This document shows positions 25,706 through 33,284 of a stretch of 45,478 nt of DNA, piece by piece (within the stretch, counting starts at the first letter, position 1; the number at the start of each line of letters is the position of its first letter). The notes under the pieces were generated by a model. That model was not told the origin of the DNA. It worked only from the letters and a program-made list of their open reading frames with translations, and ran no database searches. The DNA lies in contig PUHO01000016.1 in the NCBI GenBank assembly GCA_002995645.1, positions 32,499-77,976 on the forward strand, in the 5' to 3' direction. The DNA is from SAR324 cluster bacterium. Lineage in GTDB: Bacteria > SAR324 > XYD2-FULL-50-16 > HCM1. Both the position numbers and the translations under genes were made by a program.

Positions 25706-26581
25706 ATGAAATATATTTTTAGCTTTGTTGTGAGCTTTGTTTTTCTTTGCTCCGTTTCTTTGTGTTTTGCCACGTCTTTCACGAAACAAGAACGACAAAT
25801 TTTAATTCAGCATTATGCTAAATATTTTCCTTTATCTTTTACAAAGCGTATATTTTCATCACCGTCTTTAAAAAAAAACGTAGCTATTATTCCAAAAAAT
25901 ATTATTAACAAAGAAAAACCGCGAAACTACAAGCAATTTACTACTAAATGGGCGACTAGGCGTTCTTATCGCTTTTTACAAAAATGGCGAACCTCGTTTA
26001 TACGTGCACAAAAAAAATTCAACGTAGATCAAGAAGTAATTGTTGCCATTTTTATGGTCGAAACGAATCTAGGACGTTATACTGGAAGATACCGCTTACT
26101 TTCTACGTTTAGCACCCTTTTTGTTGCCTATAAAGAAGCCGAAAAACATCCTAGTTTATATACTGAAAAAAGAAGACGCCGAATCAGACAAAAAGGAACC
26201 TGGGCACAAGGGGAATTACACAGTTTGCTTGCTATTATTCTAAAACAAAAAATGCCTTCTTCTGAATCACTGACCGGGAGCTTTGCCGGTGCCTTTGGGA
26301 TCCCTCAGTTTTTACCGTCTAGTTACCTTCGTTGGGGTTATGATAGCGACAAGAACGGAACGATCAATCTTTTCTTAGTTCCTGATTCTATTTATTCTAC
26401 TGCTAATTATTTAATGTACCACCACTGGAAAAAAGGTTTAGCTAACAAGAAATTATATCGCAACCATATTGAAGTTATTAAACAATATAATCATAGTTTG
26501 GTTTATGCTCAAACCGTATTGAAACTAGCTTTACAAATTCATAAGTTACGTGTACATTGTAAACATTGCACACATTCATAG
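25706..26581 (+). CDS. mltB: Lytic murein transglycosylase, MltB family
   Basis: Cleaves peptidoglycan glycan strands with formation of 1,6-anhydro-muropeptides. The 291-aa protein has an N-terminal signal peptide (KYIFSFVVSFVFLCSVSLCF) with a cysteine near residue 16-20, so it may be exported or a lipoprotein without a strict lipobox. The SLT_2/MltB core runs from about 95 to 285. It has the catalytic glutamate E119 in IFMVETNLGRYTG, GSFAGAFGIPQFLPSSYLRWG, and a DSDKNGTINLF stretch resembling the metal-binding loop of MltB. The protein is strongly basic. It stands alone between the divergent response regulator and clpS. Confidence 0.88.
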   Translation: MKYIFSFVVSFVFLCSVSLCFATSFTKQERQILIQHYAKYFPLSFTKRIFSSPSLKKNVAIIPKNIINKEKPRNYKQFTTKWATRRSYRFLQKWRTSFIRAQKKFNVDQEVIVAIFMVETNLGRYTGRYRLLSTFSTLFVAYKEAEKHPSLYTEKRRRRIRQKGTWAQGELHSLLAIILKQKMPSSESLTGSFAGAFGIPQFLPSSYLRWGYDSDKNGTINLFLVPDSIYSTANYLMYHHWKKGLANKKLYRNHIEVIKQYNHSLVYAQTVLKLALQIHKLRVHCKHCTHS

Positions 26582-26596
26582 AATTTTACCTTAATA

Positions 26597-26613
26597 TACG
26601 TTATAATAACGTA
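26597..26613. promoter_or_regulatory. 17-bp perfect palindrome around the -10 box of clpS-clpA
   Basis: TACGTTAT-A-ATAACGTA is a perfect 8+1+8 palindrome whose centre contains a consensus TATAAT (26602-26607). It begins 15 bp after the mltB stop and ends 20 bp before the clpS ATG. No good -35 is seen at 16-18 bp. This looks like an operator overlapping the -10 of clpSA. It is not CIRCE or the CtsR site. Confidence 0.6.
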
Positions 26614-26633
26614 ACTCTTAAATTGATCTATTC

Positions 26634-26945
26634 ATGGAGAAATCGCCTAAAAACAACGAGCAAGCAGATACGCAAACTTTAGACGAAACTGTTTTTGAAA
26701 AAAAATACAACGTGCTACTTCACAACGATGATTATACTACTATGGATTTTGTCATTGATGTCATACAACGTGTTTTTCATAAACCGGCAGACATTGCGGA
26801 AAATCTGACTATGAAAATCCATTTTGAAGGTAGCGCAGTTTGCGGTGCCTATTGCTACGAGATAGCAGAGACTAAAGTTAATCTTGTGCATTCTTTAGCA
26901 GCTAAGCAAAATTTCCCATTAAAAGCTAGTATGGAGCCTATATAA
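26634..26945 (+). CDS. clpS: ClpS, N-degron adaptor of ClpAP
   Basis: Small cytoplasmic adaptor that binds proteins with destabilising N-terminal residues and hands them to ClpA. The 103-aa protein has a flexible acidic N-terminal tail (about 1-27) followed by the core KKYNVLLHNDDYTTMDFVID, VIQRVFHK and the C-terminal AVCGAYCYEIAETKVNLVHS. NDD-Y-T-x-M-x-FV is the signature substrate-pocket motif. Its stop codon is directly followed by the clpA ATG. No ribosome site precedes the ATG and the leader is inferred to be only about 20 nt. Confidence 0.94.
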   Translation: MEKSPKNNEQADTQTLDETVFEKKYNVLLHNDDYTTMDFVIDVIQRVFHKPADIAENLTMKIHFEGSAVCGAYCYEIAETKVNLVHSLAAKQNFPLKASMEPI

Positions 26946-29195
26946 ATGTTAAGTAAAAATTTAGAACATTCCTTGTTGCAAGCTATTTACGAAGCCAAAC
27001 AAAGAAATCATGAATATGTTACTATAGAGCATATATTTTATATTTTACTATCTAAGAGCAAGCAAACGCAAACTATCCTTGAATATTGCGGGGCTAACAT
27101 GGTAGAGCTAAAACAACAGGTTAATACCTATCTACAAAGCCTCCCCTCTTTTGAATCAGGAAAAGAAGAGCCGCCTGTCCAAACAATGGCTTTCCAACGA
27201 GCTATTACGCGGATTCTTGACCAAGTTCAAAATGCAAAGAAAAAAGAAGCTACTGAAATTGACATGTTGCTTGCTTTCTTTTACGAACCGAATTCGCAAG
27301 CTATTCGTTTTCTGGAACAACAAGGAATTGAGCGCATCTCTCTTCTAGCGGCTATCCACGCTATAGCGCAACAAAGCGAATTACCGCTTACCTCACAAGT
27401 CCAAGAAGAACCGCAAAAAGAATTAGACGAAAGTAAAGTTACGCCTTTTACCGTTAACCTTACGAAACAAGCGCACAACGATGAGAAAGACCCGCTAATC
27501 GGTCGTACAGAAGAAATTAATCGTATTTTACAAATCTTGTGTAGACGTAAACAAAATAACCCTTTACTGCTAGGCGAATCCGGCGTTGGTAAAACGGCTA
27601 TTATTGAAGGGCTTGCTAAAGAGTTAATCACAAGAGAACAGCTCCCGGAAAGCCTGCAAGACGTTAGTATCCTATCTTTAGATATGGCAGCCGTCTTAGC
27701 CGGTACGAAGTTTCGCGGTGATTTTGAACAGCGCTTTAAAGATATTCTTGAAGAAGTAAAACACAATAAAAAAATTATTCTTTTTATTGACGAGATACAT
27801 ACGTTAATTGGCGCCGGATCAACTAACAATTCTACTGTAGACGCTTCTAGCTTACTGAAACCGTTTCTTTCAGACGGCACTATTCGTTGTATTGGCATTA
27901 CAACGCACGATGAATATCGTCAGCATTTTAGCAAGGAAAAAGCGCTTGTTCGTCGCTTTCAATCTGTACATATACAAGAGCCAACGCAAGATGAAGCTAT
28001 TGCTATTTTGCAAGGTCTTAAAAGTAAATATGAAGATCATTTTGGAATCACCTATGCTAAAGACGCACTAGAAGCAGCCGTTATTTTATCTTCTCAATAT
28101 ATTACAGGCAAGTTCTTGCCAGACAAAGCAATTAACGTAATAGACGAAGCCGCGGCTAGGCATATTCTTTCTATACAACCAATTAAGCGTAGCAACACTA
28201 TTTCATTGAAAGAAATAGAACAAACTGTTTCTTCGATAGCACGCGTTCCCGTTCGCTCCTATAAAGACGATAAGGCAAAAAAACAGCTTAAAAATCTAGA
28301 ACAAAATATTAAGAAAAATATTTTTGGACAAGATGAAGTAATTGAACAAATCATTACTTGTATAAAAAGGAATAAAGCCGGTTTAAGTATGACAACACAG
28401 CCGATTGGCTCGTTCCTTTTTACAGGCGCAACCGGTGTTGGTAAAACAGAGCTCAGTATTCAACTAGCAAAACAATTAGATATTCACTTTGAACGTATTG
28501 ATATGAGTGAATACATGGAAAAGCACGCCGTTTCTAGGTTAATAGGCTCGCCTCCGGGCTACGTTGGTTTTGAACAAGGCGGGATTTTAACGGAAAAAAT
28601 TAACCAGCACCCGCATTGCGTTTTACTCCTAGATGAAATAGAAAAAGCACACGTTGATATTTATAATATTTTATTACAAATTATGGACTATGCTTCTTTA
28701 ACTGATAACAACGGAAATAAAACGGATTTCTCCAATGTTATTCTTATTATGACCTCTAATCTAGGTTCAAGAGAAAAAGCAACGGAAAATATTGGTTTTC
28801 AAAATCTTAACCTCAAAAAGGAAGAAACCGCCATTACACGGCATTTTTCATCTGAATTCCTTAACCGGTTAGACGCTATTGTTTCTTTTAACGATTTAAC
28901 GCAAAAAATTATGCTTAACATTGTTAGCAAGTTCCTTTCCGAGTTAGAAAGTAAACTATCAAATAAAAATATTAGTTTACAAATCTCACGATCTGCTAAA
29001 ATGTATTTAGCAAAGAAAGGGTACTCTAAAACTTATGGCGGTCGTCCAACTAAACGTTTAATTCAAGAAGAAATTACAACGCCGATTGCTAACGAGCTCT
29101 TATTTGGTAAATTACAAAAAGGAGGACATATTAAGATTTCACTCGTTAAAGGCGAGTTAACAATCCACCATGAACCGGCATTAGCAACAACGTAA
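26946..29195 (+). CDS. clpA: ATP-dependent Clp protease ATP-binding subunit ClpA
   Basis: Hexameric AAA+ unfoldase that feeds substrates to ClpP. The 749-aa length is normal for ClpA. The N-terminal Clp-N repeat domain (about 1-145) is the ClpS docking site. The first AAA+ module has Walker A GESGVGKTAIIEGLA and Walker B ILFIDEIHTLIGAG. The second module has Walker A GATGVGKTELSIQLA, Walker B LLLDEIEKAHVDIYNIL and GSPPGYVGFEQGG. The ClpB-type middle coiled coil is absent, which separates it from ClpB. The ATG abuts the clpS stop, so translation should be coupled. clpP is not in the window. Convergent fmdB ends 10 bp away. Confidence 0.96.
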   Translation: MLSKNLEHSLLQAIYEAKQRNHEYVTIEHIFYILLSKSKQTQTILEYCGANMVELKQQVNTYLQSLPSFESGKEEPPVQTMAFQRAITRILDQVQNAKKKEATEIDMLLAFFYEPNSQAIRFLEQQGIERISLLAAIHAIAQQSELPLTSQVQEEPQKELDESKVTPFTVNLTKQAHNDEKDPLIGRTEEINRILQILCRRKQNNPLLLGESGVGKTAIIEGLAKELITREQLPESLQDVSILSLDMAAVLAGTKFRGDFEQRFKDILEEVKHNKKIILFIDEIHTLIGAGSTNNSTVDASSLLKPFLSDGTIRCIGITTHDEYRQHFSKEKALVRRFQSVHIQEPTQDEAIAILQGLKSKYEDHFGITYAKDALEAAVILSSQYITGKFLPDKAINVIDEAAARHILSIQPIKRSNTISLKEIEQTVSSIARVPVRSYKDDKAKKQLKNLEQNIKKNIFGQDEVIEQIITCIKRNKAGLSMTTQPIGSFLFTGATGVGKTELSIQLAKQLDIHFERIDMSEYMEKHAVSRLIGSPPGYVGFEQGGILTEKINQHPHCVLLLDEIEKAHVDIYNILLQIMDYASLTDNNGNKTDFSNVILIMTSNLGSREKATENIGFQNLNLKKEETAITRHFSSEFLNRLDAIVSFNDLTQKIMLNIVSKFLSELESKLSNKNISLQISRSAKMYLAKKGYSKTYGGRPTKRLIQEEITTPIANELLFGKLQKGGHIKISLVKGELTIHHEPALATT

Positions 29196-29205
29196 GCAAT
29201 CGTTT

Positions 29206-29427
29206 TTATGTTGTTGATTTTGGTTTCGGTTTCGCCGGGACTTTTTCTTTTGTATAACCGTCTTTATACCAACCGCCGCCTTTCAATTGAAAAGCGCTTA
29301 GGGAAGTTCTTCTTTTCATAGGTACGTGCCCGCATTTAGGGCATGCTACCGTATTTGCGTCCGCTACCTTACATATTAGTTCTTGTTCATTCTTACATTC
29401 TTCACAAATAAATTCATACATAGGCAT
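29206..29427 (-). CDS. FmdB-family zinc ribbon protein
   Basis: Small 73-aa protein with two zinc knuckles: MYEFICEECKNEQELI (CxxC) and ACPKCGHVPMKRR (CPxC), then a glycine-rich GGGWYKDGY and a lysine/proline tail. FmdB was named as a putative regulator of formamidase genes, but the family is widespread and its role is unclear. The ATG has a strong AAAGGAG ribosome site and a good promoter upstream. It lies tail to tail with clpA and divergent from htrA. Confidence 0.85.
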   Translation of the reverse strand: MPMYEFICEECKNEQELICKVADANTVACPKCGHVPMKRRTSLSAFQLKGGGWYKDGYTKEKVPAKPKPKSTT

Positions 29428-29475
29428 ATTATAGGCTCCTTTCTAAGAAAATTCAGTTATATTGTGATTTTTCAT

Positions 29476-29503
29476 ATTATCTAACATGAACTATCTTCGT
29501 CAA
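29476..29503 (-). promoter_or_regulatory. Promoter of the FmdB-type gene
   Basis: Minus strand TTGACG (29503-29498), 16 bp, GATAAT (29481-29476): each 5 of 6. It sits 50-75 bp before the ATG. A direct repeat TTATGC-cgcg-TTATGC (plus strand, 29532-29547) lies about 29 bp upstream of the -35. Confidence 0.5.
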
Positions 29504-29713
29504 TACACTCTAGCTAGTTAGGCAATCTATCTTATGCCGCGTTATGCAGTGACTTAATGAAAAATAAAATTAATTATTTCAACTTACAACAAAGCTATTT
29601 TTATTTTATACTATAGCTTAAAATGCGTATTTAAAACTATAATTAGCTTTTTTCATTAAAATAAAGTATATTTAATAAATAACTTACAGTTAGTCATTAT
29701 ATATTTTGATTTT

Positions 29714-30760
29714 ATGAAACATAAAATTCTCTCTTATATTATTTTTATATTTCTGTATCTCTTTATTTGCAAAGCAGGCTTTAGCTTAACGGCATTTGAG
29801 AAAAACAACATTACCGTTTTTAAACATGCAAAAAACGCCGTTGTTTCTGTTACAACCAACACAGAACAACTTAACTTTTTCTCCTTCCAAGTAAGCCAAC
29901 AAGAACAAGGTAGCGGAACAGGGATTATATGGGATAAAAGCGGATTAATTATTACTAATTATCATGTAATTGAATCGGCAGATAAAATCACCGTTACACT
30001 TCGTAATCAATTTCAATATACAGCGCAAGTAATCGGTTCGTCACCGTCAAAAGACCTAGCAGTTCTTAAAATTAAAGCACCGCAAGAAATTCTAACACCG
30101 CTACCACTTGGCAACTCTTCTTTGTTGCAAGTAGGGAATAAGGTTTTAGCTATTGGTAATCCTTTTGGGCTCTCTACTAGTCTTTCCGTTGGCATTGTCA
30201 GCGCTCTTAACAGAGAACTTACAACGGAAAATAAACGTACTATTCGCAATATTATTCAAACAGACGCTGCCATTAACCCGGGCAATTCAGGCGGTCCTTT
30301 GTTAAATGCAAAGGGAGAGTTAATTGGAATGACCTCACAAATATACTCTACTAGCGGTTCTAATTCAGGAATAGGATTTGCCATTCCTGTTAATACGATA
30401 GCTTCTATTATACCGCAATTAGTTAAATACGGAAGGTTAAGACACCCGCAAACAGGGCTTTCTTTTGTTCGCAATGCCGTTGCAAGACAATTACATATTC
30501 ACGGCATCATTATTATGGCAATCAAACCTAATTCACCAGCAAGCAAAGCCGGCTTACTTGGTTTACAAGAAACGGCGAATAATACGGTTACTATTAGAGA
30601 CGTTATTACTGCAGTAGATAATAAAAAAGTAACTACAATTGACGCTTTTTTAAATATCCTTGAAACACATAAACCACAAGATACATTAAAGTTATCTATT
30701 AATCGACTTAATACAAAACAACACTTAACAATAAACCTAGTACTAGGTTCATTTGAATAA
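29714..30760 (+). CDS. degS: HtrA/Deg-family serine protease with one PDZ domain
   Basis: Periplasmic quality-control protease. The 348-aa protein starts with a hydrophobic signal or anchor (about residues 5-24). It has a trypsin-like domain with the triad H84 (TNYHVI), D114 (SKDLAVL) and S192 (NPGNSGGPL), and a single C-terminal PDZ domain (about 235-345). One PDZ and the N-terminal anchor resemble DegS more than DegP, so the symbol is tentative. No ribosome site is obvious before the ATG. traB follows after 33 bp in the same direction. Confidence 0.9.
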   Translation: MKHKILSYIIFIFLYLFICKAGFSLTAFEKNNITVFKHAKNAVVSVTTNTEQLNFFSFQVSQQEQGSGTGIIWDKSGLIITNYHVIESADKITVTLRNQFQYTAQVIGSSPSKDLAVLKIKAPQEILTPLPLGNSSLLQVGNKVLAIGNPFGLSTSLSVGIVSALNRELTTENKRTIRNIIQTDAAINPGNSGGPLLNAKGELIGMTSQIYSTSGSNSGIGFAIPVNTIASIIPQLVKYGRLRHPQTGLSFVRNAVARQLHIHGIIIMAIKPNSPASKAGLLGLQETANNTVTIRDVITAVDNKKVTTIDAFLNILETHKPQDTLKLSINRLNTKQHLTINLVLGSFE

Positions 30761-30793
30761 TCTATTTTCTAACATAATTACAAATCAAGATTC

Positions 30794-31951
30794 ATGATTG
30801 AAACTATTAACATTGACTCAAAAACCTATATTCTCATTGGAACGGCGCACGTTTCTCAAGAAAGCGTAGAAGAAGTAAAAGAAACTTTATTAAATGAAAA
30901 ACCGGATACCGTTTGTATTGAACTATGCCAGCAAAGGTATGATACTATTGTAAATAATACAAACTGGAAAAACATGGATATAGTCCAAGTAATTCGAGAA
31001 AAAAGAATTGCCGTTTTATTTATCAATCTATTATTAAGTGCCTTTCAAAAAAAGATCGGCGATTCAGTTGGCATACGACCGGGTAGTGAGTTAAAACAAG
31101 CTATTACAACAGCACAAGAAGAAAATATACATATAGAAGTCATTGATCGTAATATTCGTACGACATTAAAAAGACTTTGGAGCAACCTACGTTTACGTGA
31201 TAAGCTACGTTTCTTCTCTGAGTTAATAGCTAGTTTTTTTGTACAAGATAGTATTTCTAAAGAAGAAATAGAAGCCTTAAAAAACAAAGATATGCTAGAG
31301 CAATTATTAGAAAACTTTGGCGGACAACTACCTACTTTGAAAGAAACGTTAATAGATGAACGAGACGCCTATATGGCGCAAAAACTGCGACCTATTCAAG
31401 GGGAGAAAATAGCCGTTGTTGTTGGCGCCGGACATCTACCGGGGATAGTATCTATTTTAAAAGGGGACAACACAAATATCTCTTCTTTAGAAACACTGGA
31501 AGAAATGCCGAAACCAAAAATCACGACACGCTTGTTAAAATGGCTCTTACCGGCTTTAGTCCTTGCTTTATTTGCATATGGTTTTACTAAATTTGACTTT
31601 TCTCACGGTTGGAATATGTTCAAAACTTGGTTTTGGATTAACGCGGCGCTAGCGGCGGTTGGGACTGTTCTTGCAAGAGGGCATTGGATTACTGTTATTG
31701 TTGCTTTTGTTGCCGCGCCTTTTACTTCGTTAAATCCTGCCATTGCTGCCGGCTGGGTTGCCGGCTTAACAGAAGCGATTGTTCGTAAACCAAAAGTAGA
31801 AGATATTGATCACTTACATAACGATATTACAAGTCTATCTGGCTGGTACAAAAATAAAGTAACAAGAATCCTTTTAGTCATTGCACTTGCTAATCTAGGA
31901 AGCTTTATTGGTTCTTTAATTGGCGTATACTTACTTGCTTCTTTTATTTAA
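30794..31951 (+). CDS. TraB/PrgY-family membrane protein
   Basis: Member of the TraB (pheromone shutdown) family, related in fold to Tiki/EreA-like proteins, with a proposed but unproven metallo-hydrolase activity. The 385-aa protein has family motifs IGTAHVSQES (16-22), CIELCQQRYD, IDRNIRTTLKRLWSNL, DERDAYMAQKL and VVVGAGHLPGI. These are followed by four hydrophobic segments in the C-terminal third (about 250-385) that would anchor it in the membrane. In bacteria its function is unknown. It lies between htrA and gerW on the same strand, so an envelope or protein-quality role is a fair guess only. Confidence 0.88.
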   Translation: MIETINIDSKTYILIGTAHVSQESVEEVKETLLNEKPDTVCIELCQQRYDTIVNNTNWKNMDIVQVIREKRIAVLFINLLLSAFQKKIGDSVGIRPGSELKQAITTAQEENIHIEVIDRNIRTTLKRLWSNLRLRDKLRFFSELIASFFVQDSISKEEIEALKNKDMLEQLLENFGGQLPTLKETLIDERDAYMAQKLRPIQGEKIAVVVGAGHLPGIVSILKGDNTNISSLETLEEMPKPKITTRLLKWLLPALVLALFAYGFTKFDFSHGWNMFKTWFWINAALAAVGTVLARGHWITVIVAFVAAPFTSLNPAIAAGWVAGLTEAIVRKPKVEDIDHLHNDITSLSGWYKNKVTRILLVIALANLGSFIGSLIGVYLLASFI

Positions 31952-31984
31952 TTTATAGGTTATTTTAAATTTATTTTCCGCTCT

Positions 31985-32041
31985 TGCATTAAAAATGCAT
32001 TAAAAAAACTAAATTATAAATAAACTATGGATAAACTATGG
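31985..32041. repeat. Two consecutive 11-bp tandem duplications before gerW
   Basis: TGCATTAAAAA occurs twice in a row (31985-31995, 31996-32006). Then, 13 bp on, ATAAACTATGG occurs twice in a row (32020-32030, 32031-32041). The second pair duplicates the gerW start: the upstream ATG (32027) is out of frame, the downstream ATG (32038) opens gerW. Confidence 0.85.
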
Positions 32042-32421
32042 AACAAGTAAACGTTAATTCAATTGAAAATATCTTAACTCAATTAAAAGAATTTGTTGCT
32101 GGCGAAACGGTAATGGGGAAGCCTTACACTACCGGTAGCACTACAATTATCCCTATTCATGCTATTAAACTTGGTTTTGGAAGCGGCGGAAAAGTGAAAA
32201 GGAACGGCGGCGGTGGCGGAGCTGTTGTTACGCCTGTTGGTCTTATTTTGATTCGAGACGGTTCTGTTACAGTGAAAACACTACAACCAAGTAATATTGA
32301 CGGGATTTTAAATAAATTACCTAAAATTCTTGATAAACTACTTGTATTTCTTGTTAAGCTACCTAAAATATTGGAGAAGTTGCATAAAATTAATCCTAAA
32401 AAGCAACCTGATGAAAAATAA
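32038..32421 (+). CDS. ytfJ: GerW family protein (YtfJ)
   Basis: The 127-aa protein has the YtfJ core: a short helix (VNSIENILTQLKEFV), GETVMGKPYTTGSTTIIPIH, KLGFGSGGKVKRNGGGGGAV and VTPVGLILIRDGSVTVKTL, with the usual glycine-rich loop. Bacillus GerW is a forespore protein needed for germination, but homologues occur in many non-spore-formers with unknown function. A helical lysine-rich tail (about 85-127) repeats LPKILDKL / LPKILEKL. The preferred ATG is the second of two created by an 11-bp duplication, with no clear ribosome site. It is followed after 11 bp by a membrane protein that looks like its Bacillus neighbour YtfI. Confidence 0.85.
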   Translation: MEQVNVNSIENILTQLKEFVAGETVMGKPYTTGSTTIIPIHAIKLGFGSGGKVKRNGGGGGAVVTPVGLILIRDGSVTVKTLQPSNIDGILNKLPKILDKLLVFLVKLPKILEKLHKINPKKQPDEK

Positions 32422-32432
32422 GAATAAGAATA

Positions 32433-33269
32433 ATGTATATATTTCTTTCTATTGTTCTTGTTTTTATTCTCATTTTTATTCGCCCTATTAGCTTTATTTG
32501 GGATAGTGAAAACCATGTTATTCAATGTAATTGGTGGATTTCTCTTTCATGGAAAACAACAACGCAAAAATTTAAACTATATATTCTAGGCATGCCAGTT
32601 AGGCATACACATAAAAAATGGTTATATTCAAGTAACCGTTTTTATTCTCTTGTGCTTATTATTTTATCCGGCATTTTCTTGCTTCTCTCTTTTATTTTCT
32701 CTTCTATTGCTTTACTACTTAGTTTTATTATAAAAAAATTAATTTCTCCTATCAAAAAATTAGTTAAGTTACTATCCTTAATATGTGCTAAGTTAATAGC
32801 GCCGTTTCGCATTATTATACAAAAAATAATTCCTAAAAAAAATAAGAATGAAGAGGCTACAGAAGAAAAACCGCATATAGACGAAAAGAAACCAATAGAA
32901 AAGCTATTTGCAAGTTTAGCTAAAGTAAAAATTATACAAGAAATATATACAAGTCCTTTACAACCTCTTATAAAACAACTTTGGAAACTGATAAAAAGAA
33001 GTAAAATACATAAAATTATACGATTACAAACAAGTAATATTTATATATCAAGTGAAAATTACTTACAACAAGGGGTGCTTAGCGCTATAGTTTCCTCTCT
33101 TTCTTCTGTAACCGAACCTATTTTTCTAGATGTTGATTTTGAAGACTCTAGACTTACTTGGTATTTTCATTTAAAATTATATTGGTTCAAACTAGTTAGT
33201 AGCATTCTTATATTATTAATTTTTTTTCCATATAAAAATAGTAAACAACTTTACTCTCTATTTAAATAA
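32433..33269 (+). CDS. Membrane protein, probably DUF2953 (YtfI-like)
   Basis: A 278-aa lysine- and isoleucine-rich protein. A hydrophobic N-terminal segment (2-20), beta-like FIWDSENHVIQCNWWISLSW, two central hydrophobic stretches (about 68-105) and a basic linker are followed by a C-terminal domain and a final hydrophobic segment (about 248-265). The pattern of N-terminal anchor, early strand pair and later domain recalls DUF2953 (YtfI), which neighbours ytfJ in Bacillus. The call rests largely on that synteny. Sequence identity is too low to be certain by eye, so treat it as a hypothetical membrane protein if a profile search fails. Confidence 0.5.
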   Translation: MYIFLSIVLVFILIFIRPISFIWDSENHVIQCNWWISLSWKTTTQKFKLYILGMPVRHTHKKWLYSSNRFYSLVLIILSGIFLLLSFIFSSIALLLSFIIKKLISPIKKLVKLLSLICAKLIAPFRIIIQKIIPKKNKNEEATEEKPHIDEKKPIEKLFASLAKVKIIQEIYTSPLQPLIKQLWKLIKRSKIHKIIRLQTSNIYISSENYLQQGVLSAIVSSLSSVTEPIFLDVDFEDSRLTWYFHLKLYWFKLVSSILILLIFFPYKNSKQLYSLFK

Positions 33270-33284
33270 ACAAACGGGGCAACT

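Noticed and set aside
27281..27898. Open frame of 205 codons antisense to clpA
   Set aside because: Mirrors the codon pattern of clpA and has no recognisable domain.
32038..32421. Evidence of endospore formation from GerW
   Set aside because: GerW homologues are common in non-spore-formers, and no other sporulation gene is present.
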